Below are positions 18,255 to 30,116 of a stretch of DNA of 64,000 bases, piece by piece; position 1 is the stretch's first letter; the number at the start of each line of letters is the position of its first letter. This DNA is from Dasypus novemcinctus (taxonomy: Eukaryota > Chordata > Mammalia > Cingulata > Dasypodidae), in the NCBI RefSeq assembly GCF_030445035.2, contig NC_080683.1, forward strand, positions 115,491,225 through 115,555,224, read 5' to 3'. Below the pieces are notes generated by a model, which searched no databases, had not been told where the DNA came from, and saw nothing but the letters and a program-made list of their open reading frames with translations. The translations under genes were made by a program, and so were the position numbers.

Positions 18255-21104
18255 CAGTTTTTGAATTGACTGAACGTTGTCACTTACCTTGAATTAAGCG
18301 TTGGAAGGCAACAGGGTTTCATTCCAATCCGTTAATGAGCAACTCCAGCCATTCTCACTGTACTTTGAGTCCCCAATGAGCAAGTCTTTTTTGTTGTTGT
18401 TTAATGAATGCAATATTTCTTCTCCAATGTAAATCTTACAGTTGGGTCATTTTTATTTTTGGTGGGACAGAATAGGAAAATGTTGGTAAAGGAATTGGTG
18501 GGGGTTGCAGAAGAATAAAGAAGAAAATAAGGTATTTTCTTGAATTTGTCATGTTGGTTGATATCAGACTACAAGAAAGTAGCAAGAGGGGAAAAAAACT
18601 TGTAATGAGATTGAAGGTAGACAAGCCTATAAAAGGCGTGTCAGCAAAAAAAAAATGAATTCTGGAGGAAAATTCACTTTATCATCTTGTTGCACTTTAG
18701 AAAAAGGTTTTGGAATTCAAAATCAACAGGGGGATGCAGGTACTGAGGTGGATAACTGGCAATTTCTATCTTATTTTTTATAAAGCAAAATAAAAACTTC
18801 TGTCTTACTGCTGTGAATTTGCTAATTATCTTTTCCTACAAGAGTTGAATATAGAGTAAGATATTTAATTAGAGAGTGAAAGGAGCAATCCTGGGGGCTA
18901 ATTAATGATCTTTAGATTCTGTTCTTTGTGTGTTCTAGCCAGAGCAACGATTGCAATGTCAGAATAAATCTCTCTGCTCAGGAAGGAAAGATGATGCATT
19001 CATGTACAGTAAACACGCTAAATGCTATTGGAATCAGGAAAGTTCGACACAGAGCTAAGATCTTGAGTGGCTCATTATTATTATGTGTTGAGGGGAACCC
19101 CTGTTAAAAATCATTACTATCCAAAGAGTCAGTTGCAGTAATAGATGATAACCATGCATTTTCTTATTACCCTTCTCAAAGTTATGCAATAGCAAACAAG
19201 ACAGATTTGAAAGATTACTCTGTTTCCAAAATTTCTTACTTGATTTTTTTAAAGTTTTTATTCTCAACATTGAGAACCAGAAATCTTTAAATCTGGGTCA
19301 TGTTAGCAGTGATACTAAGCAAGCTTTCAAATACAGAGTGCATTTCAAAGAGCTCACAAAATCAACTGCATGAGATCGATGTACTAAGTTAAGAATTGCA
19401 AAAATATTAGCTCTGAAATGCAGAGGATGTGCTGTGCATGGACAATCGCTTTTCTGCAGCGCCTAGTGGGAAAACAAGGACTTTGTGTCTTGCAAATGCA
19501 TAACTGCAGCTCCTCCATTTCCTCTGTTTTATCTTTTTTTTTTCCTGGCTGGTGAAACAAAGACGGGTGTCAGTAGTCTGTCTTGATTGACATCTTCTGT
19601 AATAAAATGAAGTCACTTTTTTCTCAAGTAGAAGCCCAACGTGTAAGATTTTCTAGTTGCAACTCCAAACCCGTGTCCCCTTCTAAGAAGATGTTAACAT
19701 GATACGGCAGGCTGAATAACTTCAGAATGTACTTACTCCTTTGACAAACAGGAGACAAAATTATTTGTGATTATGTCAGCAAATTACCTGGGAGAAACAT
19801 TTCTTTAAATCAAGTAACTGAGGACGAGGGTGAAAAAATCCAAGATATATCAGAAGCAGACTACAACTTCAGGAAAATTATTACACCAACTGTGTATTTT
19901 AATGCCCCACACAGCATGCAGTGCCAAGTTACCCATTGTCCATTCTCTAGAAATACCTAGTTAAAATGTTTGATGAGAATTTGCTAGCACCCTGTATTGT
20001 AAATGTTAAATAATTTTCATACACATCGTGTTCAACTGTGCTTGAAAAATATTTTTGGTGGTAGTCCAGCCTAAAATATAATCAAGAAATCAATACATTA
20101 ATGTACAGAGGAGGACATTCCAAACATTCACTTGTGTTATTTCAGTCAAAGGATGTCTTATCCCAAACGATGCAAAAGGAAAATGGCCACGTGTCCTCCA
20201 AGTGGGAACATAGCTCCTGGAAAATACCTCTGCCTAGTAATTCATCTTCCAAAGTCTAATTTGTTGTTAGTCAGGCTCAAATCACAGGGGAAGCTGCTTG
20301 TTGACTCACAGAACATAGTGTTGGAAGGAATTTATTAAGTGGTAAACTAATCCAAGCAAGACTAAAAGGGATCCGTTATGTTAAAAAGAACTGTCCAGAT
20401 TAAGCATCAGAATAGTATTCAGAACTAAATGTGGCTCTAAAAGGTTTTCTGAGTGGTTCAGCTTGCCTTGCTGAGCTAGGATACTTCATGGGAGCCCCTC
20501 TAGAGTCCACCATTCTATGGATTCAAATGATGTATCACAAGAGAAGTCTAAAGACAAGCGGGAGACTCCTATCTATGAGGCACCCCTCACTAGAAAAGGG
20601 CTTTGGCACTTGGCAGTTTCCCAAGTCCCTTTCAAAGCCCTGAGACACCCTCCATCCGCACCTCCTCTTGCTGGCCCTCTGGCTGCCCCAGGATGCACCT
20701 CTGGGCAGGCCCCTGGCCAGTGCGGGAGTGGCCTTGAGGTCTGTTCCATTGGATTTTCCAAGCATCCTAGGTGGGTCTGTCAGCATCCTCGCTTTGATTT
20801 GTGAGATGATACCTGCTTGGTAAATCGGCAGTATTTAAGCTGGTTGATGTAGAAATTTGGGGGGAGGGGGGAAGGGAAACAAGATGTAGAAACCGAAATG
20901 GATCCAATCCCTTCCGTGTATCTGGCATTGTTAGAGATTTGAATCCAGACAGTGAAAATGTGTCAAAATTCTGGTGTATTGTCAAGGAATTTCCTACTTA
21001 CCCAAGAATCATTCAGGTATTCAAGCGATATCATTTGTATTTATAGATCGATCGTGGAGCGTGTGTTAGGCAGGGGAGCAGACAGACACAGGGACTGAGG
21101 CAGA

Positions 21105-21225
21105 CAGCCTCACTCTGACTGTCCCTGGCTGGGAGACTCTGATCCACTCTCTCACTCCTGACCTCAGTTTCTTCCTCTGTAAAAGGAACTGGTGCTACCG
21201 GGTTATTTCTAACATCCTTTTTAGA
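21105..21225 (+). mobile_element. MIR SINE fragment
   Basis: The MIR core is visible as CTCACTCCTGACCTCAGTTT followed by CTTCCTCTGTAAAAGGAACT and a TACCGGGTTATTTCTAAC block. Confidence 0.7.
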
Positions 21226-21263
21226 TCAAACTTTTTTATAGTATTATTTTCTCAATCGGGGTG

Positions 21264-21670
21264 TGTTTTCGTTTCCTGGCTGCTAAAACAAATACCATAC
21301 AATAGGTTGGCTTAAACAATAGGAATTTATTGGCTTATGGTTTTAGAATCTAGAAGGCTCGCTTCCTCCTGGGATTGCTATCTTCTGATTTTGGGGGTTC
21401 CCTGGCTTTTCCTTCACATGGCAATGCACAGCGAGGCTGTCTCCCCCAAGTTCCGTTGACTTCTGGCTCCTGGCTGTGCCCTGTGGCTTCTCCCTCCCTC
21501 TGCCTTTCACCCTGCTTACAATGGACTCCAGGAATCAGGAGTAAAGCCCGCCTGATTCGGCTGAAGTAGCATCTTGAAGAGATCTTCTTTACAATGAGTC
21601 CACACCCACCAGAATGAGGGCCTCGACCAAGAGCATGTCCAGGCTGGGCAACACAACTCAGTCCGCCACA
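21264..21670 (-). mobile_element. MaLR-type solo LTR, antisense
   Basis: Plus-strand ends are TGTTTTCGTTTCCTGG and GTCCGCCACA, i.e. TG...CA. The 5-bp duplication GGGTG flanks both sides (21259-21263 and 21671-21675). Internal text AATAGGAATTTATTGGCTTA and ATGAGTCCACACCCACCAGA is in the antisense sense of a MaLR LTR. No internal region is present. Confidence 0.8.
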
Positions 21671-21724
21671 GGGTGTGTTTGCTTTTTAATTCCCTGTGGA
21701 CGTAAACGTGAATATGTCAAACCT

Positions 21725-21965
21725 TTAGTCATAAAACATTACTGCGTGCTTTCTCCATGTCAAGCGCTGTGTTGTTGAGGTGAAGTGGTGGATACAAATA
21801 GGTAAGCTATGATTCCACTCCTGTTTATATTCTGGTTGAACATAAAATAAACAAGTGGAGTCTGTGGAGAAATGGAAGAATGAAAGAAGGAGAGATTTGG
21901 GCAGGAGGTGGTGATGAGGGAACACAGCCTTGAAGAGGCGACCTACACAATTTGGAATTCAAGGG
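21725..21965 (-). mobile_element. L2 3' region, antisense
   Basis: GCGTGCTTTCTCCATGTCAA followed by GCGCTGTGTTG, then 'tatattctggttgaacataaaataaacaa', follows the antisense L2 3' end ('tactgtgtgccaagcactgt...cagacaagtaaac'). Confidence 0.6.
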
Positions 21966-23929
21966 AAAATAAAGTCTATTTTATGCCTTTGTAGATATTA
22001 CTTTTTATTATTGTTCTCTTAAATATGATCAGTTCAAGATGTGGTTATCCTTTTCAAATACTATATTTGTAATGGGGTTCTTAAAAAATGCAAAGAGAAC
22101 CAAAGTTCTCTCACGGGTCGATTACTGGGACATGCCTGAGATGGGGACTTGAACCTGTGCATTGGCATCTTCACCATCTCCTGAGCCCAGAACCTGGAGG
22201 AATTATGGAAAGCTGAGTCCTAAGGGAGGTCCCACAGCAGCCCCCAGTCCCAGCTGCCATTGTTCACAAGCTGTGAAGGGCTGCAACCCCGGTTCAGTGT
22301 AGGGTCCTGGGAAATGCCTGGTGGTCAGGAAACCCCCAATAGCAGCTCAGACGTCTAGAGAGTACTTGTATGTCTTCAGGCAAATTTCTTAAATGCTGGA
22401 GCTGTCAGGATCCTAATCTTTAAAGTAAGCCTGTTGGAATACTTCTAGGAGGCCCTTTTCCTTTTCCACCATCTGTGATTTACTCTGAGATTAATACTGA
22501 ATCCCTAGCATGCATTTATTTGTATTCTTCCACCCCTCCCATCCTTATTTCCAGCCCTTCCCTTTATAGCTTGCTTTTACTGGGCTGCCCAAATTCACGT
22601 AACTTCACCCCTCTTGGGTGGGCAAAAAGACACAAAACCAAAAAGGAGGATGATTTTGGAGAATTTCTCCTCAGAGAACTAACATCCCCTGGGATGCCCA
22701 CTGACCCTTGTCCCATTTCTCAGTCCTTTGATGGGCTGCCCCTGGCTGTGCCATTTCTGAGACAGTAACTGAAGTGTTTTGTGTCCATTGTAGCTGGGAC
22801 CTCTGAGTTACTGGACAGGTGCTCATTCACTGTCCCAGATTTTCTATGCTATGTCACTTAATATGTCTTCTGCTCCAATTCTCGTTTCTTTAAGAGAACA
22901 CATGAAAATGTGTTGATAACTAAGTTGAGGGGGAGGGGTCCTTAGAAGAAACTGTTTTAAGGAAGTTGGTTATCCACGGAATGCCTGTGCTGAGATTTTG
23001 CCAGGAGAGCACAGGGTGCCTGTCTCCCCTGGAGGTGGGGTTATTGCAGTTCTCTTATTCGGTCACATGTGGGTGGTCCCATGTGACTGGAGGGCATTCT
23101 GCTGTCATCTGCTCTGGTGAGGCCACTCACTACGGAGAGAAAGGAACAGGGTTTGGAGTTTCAAATAAAAAATAAGGCGACACAAAGCATACAAAAATCT
23201 ATTAAGCGATAGAAAATTCCTAACATTACTATATAATACCACAATATTTCAAATTTTTAAAGCCTTTCTTGGATACCCTATGCATTTATTTACGTACCAT
23301 ACAAAGCTTGAAAAATAGTAGCCTTAAGGCAATACACCTGTACAGAAAGTTTATATGTCATACATTGCAAGTTTTTCTTTCTTCCTCTTCTCCTTCCTGC
23401 TTTCCCTCCTTCCTCCCTCCCTCCCTTTCTTTTTGATATTTGTAAAGGGAAAATGAAAAACTATAAAGGGATTGGTAATGAGGTTTTGATGAGTTCTGCT
23501 GTGTTCAAAATACTTCAAGATTTGTTTTAGTTTTCGTTTTCTAGTGGTTGGTGAATTCACATGAAATTTTTCATTAAAATTCCTGCTCAGATGTTTTCTT
23601 ATTAATGCTCTCTATGTTTTACTTGGTCAAAATTAGCATGTAAGGAATAAATATAGAATTATCCTTTCTACATGATCATCATTACCAGCCCCATGCTCCA
23701 TCTACATGCAGAAAGGATTCTGTTCAAGAAATACATTTATACATGAGTTAAATATACCTAAGGATATGTCAGGGTTTTGAGATTTCTGAGAACCAGATTC
23801 TTTTCTGCTGGCTTAGGAGATGGGGTCCAGAGTGAGCCTGGTGAGAGAAGTATACTTCCCTGGGTCAGGTGTAGACCTGAGGAGGCTCCTGTGTGCCTGA
23901 ATTGGTCAAAACCTGATATCTGAAGTTAG
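21966..23929. other. Unassigned sequence with a pyrimidine tract
   Basis: No gene or transposon recognised. A C/T tract of about 60 bp lies at 23372-23433. A 97-residue plus-strand frame at 22475-22768 has no splice or homology support. Confidence 0.5.
23372..23433. repeat. (TTCC)n-like polypyrimidine tract
   Basis: Continuous TTTC, TTCC and CCCTCC units over about 60 bases, ending in a T-run. Confidence 0.85.
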
Positions 23930-24290
23930 TAAATATTCAAAGTTTGACATACTCTTTGACCCTAGAAATTCTGGGGTAATAACATATGTAATTATGTTTA
24001 TTTTGGCATTGTTTCTGATATATTAAAAATCAGAAGCTACCTAAATCTGTAGGTGAATTGTTGAGCACATTTTTAAATCCATACAATGCAATACCATATA
24101 GTCATTTAAAAGAATGAGGTAGATCTACATACAAACCTGGAATGAGTTTCAAGGTAGACTAAGTTAAAAAAAATTATGCTATATTACCGCTTGTGTAAAT
24201 GCACATACACTTTATACCTACTTATAGGAAATCTCTGGAAGTTCACACACAAAAAACTTAATATCAGATGCCCCAGGCAAGAGGACTCAG
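23930..24290 (+). mobile_element. L1 3' UTR, old (L1ME-like)
   Basis: AACTGG-type landmarks are decayed, but 'aatccatacaatgcaataccatatagtcatttaaaagaatgaggtagatct' and TTACCGCTTGTGTAAATGCA with GGAAATCTCTGGAAGTTCAC follow the 3' UTR of old L1 families in order. Sense orientation. No coding part. Confidence 0.72.
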
Positions 24291-24534
24291 TGGAAGTGGT
24301 AGCTCAGAATAAGACTCCCTTTGCATGAATATACTTCAGGATTTTTGGCATTTTCCTGGTATGCATTCATGACGTTACAATGGAAAAAACACTGACATTG
24401 ATTTATTACCTTGTGAAATTTTAAGTTGAGGGGGGAAATGAGAAGGTAAAAGAAGAAAGAGTTCTCATTTTCTGTTTTTAGTTCCTGCATCATTTCTTGT
24501 TCCTTCTGTCCTTACGGAATTCCTCCCATGTGCC

Positions 24535-24685
24535 GTTCACACGTCACACGCACAGTCAACGTGGTGGTAAGAGGCCCAGAGGGAGCAGGTAGATGACGCG
24601 CCATCGTCACGCGGGCCGCAGTCACTTTGGGCCAGCCAGCCCTCTGGGCACCGGCATTCTCACGCATTAGAAGGAGTTGAGCGCC
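24535..24685. promoter_or_regulatory. Small CpG-enriched patch
   Basis: About ten or more CpGs occur in 150 bp (ACACGTCACACGCACAGTCA, GATGACGCGCCATCGTCACG). It is too short and weak for a classical island, and no repeat explains it. It may be a small regulatory element or simply a locally unmethylated or recently acquired segment. Confidence 0.3.
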
Positions 24686-25087
24686 AAGTTCCTTCCTGCT
24701 GGGATATGTGTCTAAGTAAGTTGACTACCTTGTTGCCTGCCAACCATTTGTGAACTTTCTCCACAAACTAAACGCACATGTTTTACTACTTTGAACATTT
24801 TCACTCAATTTTCAATATGGTCTAAGTTTTTCAAATTAATTGAATAGGCAAAACCTATATGTAGCCCAACAGTGTTTAGGGAAACCACACAGGACAGGGG
24901 GAGTTTTGAAGTAAAAGCACACCATCAGGCCATTTAGTCACAAGACGCAACGCAAGTTCAGAGAGTAATGCCAGAAACTCGTGTTTCTTCCATTTGAATA
25001 TGATTGAAACATTTCTGGATTTTCCAGGAGGGAAGGAAAAAAAAAAAAAAAACCTTCATTTCCTTTTCTCATTATGCCACTTGCCAG

Positions 25088-25246
25088 CTGTGTTCAGTCA
25101 GATGAAAGACCTCAGTCATTCACAAAAGTGTGGCGGGTGTTCTCCAAGGAGATGCTGCCGCGGGATGGAGCCTAAAGAATGCCTTGATTTAGAAGAGTTC
25201 ATGAAAGCTCTGAAAGGAGTTGTTCACTGTGTGATAGAGATATAGT
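25088..25246 (+). other. Exon-like open frame, weak candidate
   Basis: A pyrimidine-rich stretch (TTTCCTTTTCTCATTATGCC) ending in an AG at 25087 precedes a frame that stays open to a TAG at about 25243-25245. The last residues read KECLDLEEFMKALKGVVHCV. The acceptor plus the non-repetitive, not AT-biased reading make a terminal exon conceivable. The frame also runs upstream through a poly-A tract, which argues for chance. I recognise no protein family. Confidence 0.15.
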
Positions 25247-26194
25247 ATATTTCCACGTCTTTAAGACTAGTGTTCTTGCTTTTTCAATTAAACAAAACTT
25301 GCATTTTAATTTTGCTTTTAATTTACTTGGAAAATGCAAAGTCTTAGTCATTTTAATTATTTAGTCACTTTTACTTTCCATTTTTCTAGTCCTATATGAC
25401 TGTGTTTGGAGGAAAGGATACTCTTTAAGTTAAAGTTAAAACAAAAGAGATAAACATAAAAAGGGAATTTGTCTGATTGGGGTTTTGAATTGGCCAGAAC
25501 CTGCATTCTAAAATTCCCTCTAGAAATCTCTTGTAATGATTTAAGATTCGTTAAAGATTGTCAAAATAATCCAATGGCTTATAAATAAAATAATTGAGAA
25601 ATATTGCCTTCTTTTTTCATTGAATGTGTTGCTTTCAAGTGTCCATGCGTAAGTGAGTGAGAATGGTAGCAAAATTCTTCTCAGACTTGCAGATATATAA
25701 AAGTTTTTAATGTAATATTTGTGTCAAAAACACAACCATTGAGTTGGAGAGCATAGCCTATTATAAAATAGATTGTCTCTATGAATTGCAAGTCATTAAA
25801 AATGAAATAAATCGAATGCATTTATTGAATTAAATGGCATTAATACGTAATTTTTTAAAGCTCAGTTTTTGTATTTTAAGTGAAAGGAGAGAATGGAAGG
25901 CAGAAAGAAACAAAATGAGGAGCAAACTTTCTTCAAGGAGCACTGAACATGTAAACTAAAGCAAACTAAAGCTCCAATTTCAATTTGAGATGCTAGTCTT
26001 ACTAAGCAATACTCTAAGCAAGTTAGTTAACATGTTTTACCTTTCAAATCTCTAAAATGTAACTTTAAAATGAGGCACCTTTAGATTCTAAAATTTCTAG
26101 GATTTACTTAATAAAATAATTTGGCTTTTATTTCTAATTATGTAGCTTAGTTATTTCCTAACACAAACGTCCTGTCACTTCTTCCTCAGAACAT

Positions 26195-26300
26195 TCCTGC
26201 TAGGTAAGAACCGGTTATACCCATTTTAAAAACAAGGGCATTAAGGTTAGGAGAAATTACAGCTAATAACGCTGGGATTCAATGCCAGCTTTTCTAATAA
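26195..26300 (-). mobile_element. MIR SINE fragment, antisense
   Basis: TATACCCATTTTAAAAACAA, GGTTAGGAGAAATTACAGCT and GCTGGGATTCAATGCCAGC follow the antisense MIR core ('ccccattttacagatgagg...agctgggattcgaacccagg'). Confidence 0.7.
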
Positions 26301-26384
26301 CAATTATTAATTGTTCTTATGTTAAAATGCATTATGTTTAAAATCCATCATCAATCATTCTAAGCATAAGTTAAAGAAATTTTT

Positions 26385-26848
26385 TTAAAGGTGGTTTATT
26401 TTATTTATTTCTGCCCCCCGCCATCCCGTTGTCTGAACTCCACCCTCCACCCTGCCCCCAACATTCTCCCTGTTGTCTGTTCTCTGTATATTCTTCTGTG
26501 TCTGCTTGTATTCTCATTAGGTGGCTCTGGGAACTGATCTGGAGTGAGAGAGGGCGATTACTCTCTTGTGCCACCTCAACTGCCCGTTCTGCTAAGTCTT
26601 CTTATTTTCTTTCCTCTTTGTCTCTTTTGTTGCATCATCTTGCTGTGCCTACACTCCTGCACAGGGCAGCTTTCCCATGCAGAGTAGCACTCCTGCGCAG
26701 GGCGGCATTCCCACGTGGGCTGGCACTCTGCGTGGCCAGCTTGCCACATGGGCAAGCTTGCCCTCACCAGGAGGCCCTGGGCATTGAACCCTAGACTTCC
26801 TACATAGTAGATGGGAACCCAATTGGTTGAGCCACATCCATTTCCCAG
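26385..26848 (-). mobile_element. DAS SINE, variant with extra internal module
   Basis: The tRNA-like head (complement of 26780-26845, with a degenerate B box GGGTTCAATGCC) and a T-rich start (A tail on the minus strand) are clear. The duplication AGTTAAAGAAATTTTT flanks it at about 26369-26384 and 26849-26864. Unlike most copies here, it contains an additional segment (about 26530-26620, including GAGTGAGAGAGGGCGATTAC) that is shared with the copy at 47563-48011. Confidence 0.9.
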
Positions 26849-27064
26849 AGTTAAAGAAATTTTTAAAAATATCGGTACAAAACAAAATAATATATTAAAA
26901 ATGTTAAAGCAGTCTACTCAGTATATTTGTCTTTAGGAAATTCAAAGTATTAGGAGGTACAATATTATTTCATTTTAAATGCATTCAAAATGGGTGGCTA
27001 TGACACTTCCCACTTGTGAAGTTTTGCTCTGAGAGATGGTATAAACTAATGGTCCAAAACATAG

Positions 27065-27250
27065 AATCTTGTGGCTTTCTCTATAGTCCATGTATTAGCT
27101 CTGTGACCCTGGGTATCTCACTTAATCTCTGCATCTCCTTCTACTCTGTTTACAAGATGGGAGTGTTTATAGCATCTGCCTCATAAGATTGTTGAGATTG
27201 AATGAGTTTTATTTCTAAAGTGTATGGAAGATATTCGGCCTCACACAAAT
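27065..27250 (+). mobile_element. MIR SINE
   Basis: TATTAGCTCTGTGACCCTGG, ATCTCACTTAATCTCTGCAT and the block 'tctgcctcataagattgttgagattgaatgag' follow the MIR consensus from its 5' core to its 3' half. Confidence 0.82.
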
Positions 27251-27339
27251 TTAGAAGCTTTAAAAATTAAAAAATAGCTCTTGCAAAAATTATGTCATGA
27301 AGTTATACCTATTCCATGTACAGCACTATTGGCTACTTT

Positions 27340-28090
27340 AAACATTTAGGAGAAATATAATTTTTTATTGTGCTTTTAACTTTGTGATTTGAACTATATA
27401 GCACACTTAGAGAAAATTACCTGATGGATAAATGTACATGAGTAAGCTTCTGTGTAACCATTACACAAGTCAAGAAATAGGACATTGTCACATGTCATCC
27501 CCTGGGAAATCCCACCTCCCCCCTCCATTCTGTCACTCACCATTATACATTGAGATTCATTAGGTTGTTGCATCTAGTTGTGTTTTGTTCATTTTCATTT
27601 GTTCCATAGTGTTTCAAATTACCTGGATACACAACTTACTTATACATTCTACTCTGGAAAAACATTTGGGTTGTTTCTAGTTTTTAGTAATAAGATAAAT
27701 GCTAGCCTGAGTATTCTCATAACCATCTTTTGTTGTACATTATGTGTATTTATGTGGGTATAAATCTAAGAATAAAGCTGGTGGGCCACATGAAGTGTTC
27801 CCATTCCACTTTAGTAGAAAATTCAAAATTGCTAAGAGTGGTTGAAATAATTTACATTCTGACAAATAATGTATTTTAGTTCAATGGTCAGTTGCTCTAC
27901 TTCCTCACTAACTTGCATTTTAGCAATTCCTGTAGGTGAGTAGAGATAGCTTATTGTGGTTTTGATTTGCAGTTCCCTGATTACTAATGAGTTTGAGTCT
28001 TTCTTTGCATGTAAATATCCTCTTTGGGAAGTGTCTAATCAAGTTTATTTGTATACTGATTGGTAAATTTGATTTTTTCCACTCATGAAA
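27340..28090 (-). mobile_element. Old L1 3' UTR, antisense
   Basis: ACAAGTCAAGAAATAGGACA, GAAAAACATTTGGGTTGTTT, CTAAGAATAAAGCTGGTGGG and TATTGTGGTTTTGATTTGCA appear in the order of the complement of an old L1 3' UTR. A second, differently diverged L1 3' end begins near 28090, so these are two insertions. Confidence 0.65.
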
Positions 28091-29755
28091 AGTTTTATCG
28101 TGGTAATGTATATATAAAATTTTTCATTTTAACTCTTTTAAAAGTATAATTCAGTGGCATTAATTAATTCAAAATGTTGAACAACCATCACCACTATCTA
28201 GTTCCAAAACTTTTTCATCACGCCAAGCAGAAACTGCACCCATTAAGCAGTATCTTCCCATTCCTCCTCTACCCAGCCCCTCTAATCTACTTTTAGTCTC
28301 TTTGAATTAGTCTGTTATAGATATTTCTTGTCCATGGAATTATACAGTGTTTGGTTTTTGGTGTCTGGCCTATTTCACTAACATAATGTTTCAAGGTCTA
28401 TCCATTGTAGAACTTTATTCCTTTTTATGACTTAATAACATTCCAATGTATGTACATACCACACTTTGTTTAGCTGTTGAACACTTAGGTAGATCTGACC
28501 TTTGGCTATTTTGAATAATGCTGCTATGAACACTTGTGTACAAGTATCTATTAGAGTCCATGTTTTCAACTCTTCAGGGTATATACAAAGGAGTGGAATT
28601 GCTGAGTCATATGGTAGTTCTATGTTTAACATTGAGGAACTGCCAAATGGCTTTCCACAGCAGCTACACCACTTTACATTCCAACAGTAATGCATGAGAG
28701 TACAATATTTCCTTTCCATTTGTTTTTGTTTTTTAAAATAAAGGGTGTGAAATGGTGTTTTATTGGGGTTTTGATTTTCATTTCCCTAATGAATAATGAT
28801 GTTGAAAATCTTTTCATGTGTTTATTGTATATCTTCTTTGGAGAAATGTCTTTTAAGTCCTTTGCCAATTTTTAATTGCATTCTTTGCCTTTTTGTTCTT
28901 TAATTTTAGAGGTTCTCTATGTATTCTGGATGTTAAACTGGAATTTATTTATTTTTAATAATATTGATTGTCCTATATGTGACAAATATTGTCAACCACT
29001 GATAAGATCTCCTGTTGTTTTCTTCTTCAAGATTGTTTTGGCCATTTTTTATTATCTGTATTTCCATATAAATTTTACAATCAAATTAAGATTTCCCACT
29101 AAAAACACAAAAACTGCTGAGATAAAGGTCAATTTGGGAAAATTGATACCATTTCCTGAGACTTCCAATCCATGAACATAGTGCATCCCTTCATTTATTC
29201 ATTAATTTCACTCAACAATATCTTCTAGCTTGCTGTGTGGTGGTTTTTCATATTCCTTACTAGGTTTATTACTAGGCATAATATTATATGTATTTTGATG
29301 CTATTCTAAATGGTATCTCTCCCATTTCAATTTTAACTTTTTGCTATTGATGCATAGAAAAATAATTTTTCTATATCAATTTGTTAGCAGTCTTGCAAAA
29401 CTCAATTATGAATTCTAATTTATTTACTAGATTCTTTTGATTTTCTAGGTGCATACTCATATCATTCAAGAATATTGGCAGTTATATATCTTCCATTTCA
29501 ATACTGATAACTTTTGGTTCTATTATACTGGGTAGGGGAAAGAGTAGGCAAAATTGTCTAGTTTCCAGTCTCTGAGGAAAAGTTATCAACATTCTACCAT
29601 TCAGTAAGATATTCTCTGTGTCATTTGGAAGTTTCTTTGTATTCCTAGTTTGCTAAGAGTTTCTATCTTGAATAAATATTCAATTTATCAAATGCTCTTT
29701 CTGATATATGTCATATGATAGTCTATGCTAGTATATTAATTTGGTGTTAGATTTT

Positions 29756-30116
29756 TTTTTTTTTAATTTATTTAATTCCCCTCCACTCCCCCGGTTGTCT
29801 GTTTTCTGTGTCTTTTTGCTGCGTCTTGTTTCTTTGTCCACTTCTGTTGTCGTCAGCGGCAAGGGAAGTGTGGGCAGCGCCATTCCTGGGCAGGCTGCTC
29901 CCTCCTTCGCGCTGGGCGGCTCTCCTTATGGGGTGCACTCCTTGCGCATGGGGCTCCCCTACGCAGGGGACACCCCTGTGTGGCACGGCACTCATTGCGC
30001 GCATCAGCACTGCGCATGGGCCAGCTCCGCACAGGTCAAGGAGGCCCGGGGCTTGAACCGGGGACCTCCCATGTGGTAGACGGACGCCCTAACCACTGGG
30101 CCAAAGTCCGTTTCCC
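29756..30116 (-). mobile_element. DAS SINE, CpG-rich subtype
   Basis: The minus-strand head spans about 30045-30116 (B box GGTTCAAGCCCC). The 14-bp duplication TGGTGTTAGATTTT flanks it at 29742-29755 and 30117-30130. The body shares long near-identical stretches with the copy at 44411-44777, including GTCTTGTTTCTTTGTCCACT. Many CpGs remain, so it is one of the younger insertions. The 80-112 residue frames across it are SINE-derived. Confidence 0.94.

Larger units (their letters stand above)
18116..21089. other. Transposon-poor sequence downstream of the candidate promoter
   Basis: Nearly 3 kb with no recognised interspersed repeat, only a short CA run. No convincing exon was found. A perfect minus-strand donor (AAG|GTAAGTG, complement of 18281-18290) is present but has no supporting exon. 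The domain resembles introns or flanks of regulated genes, where insertions are selected against, but this is inference. Confidence 0.45.
24300..26180. other. Mostly unassigned, with a small CpG cluster
   Basis: No repeat family recognised. A CpG cluster lies at 24535-24685 and a possible exon-like frame at 25081-25243. The poly-A run at 25036-25053 is the only simple repeat. The remainder is AT-rich. Confidence 0.45.
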
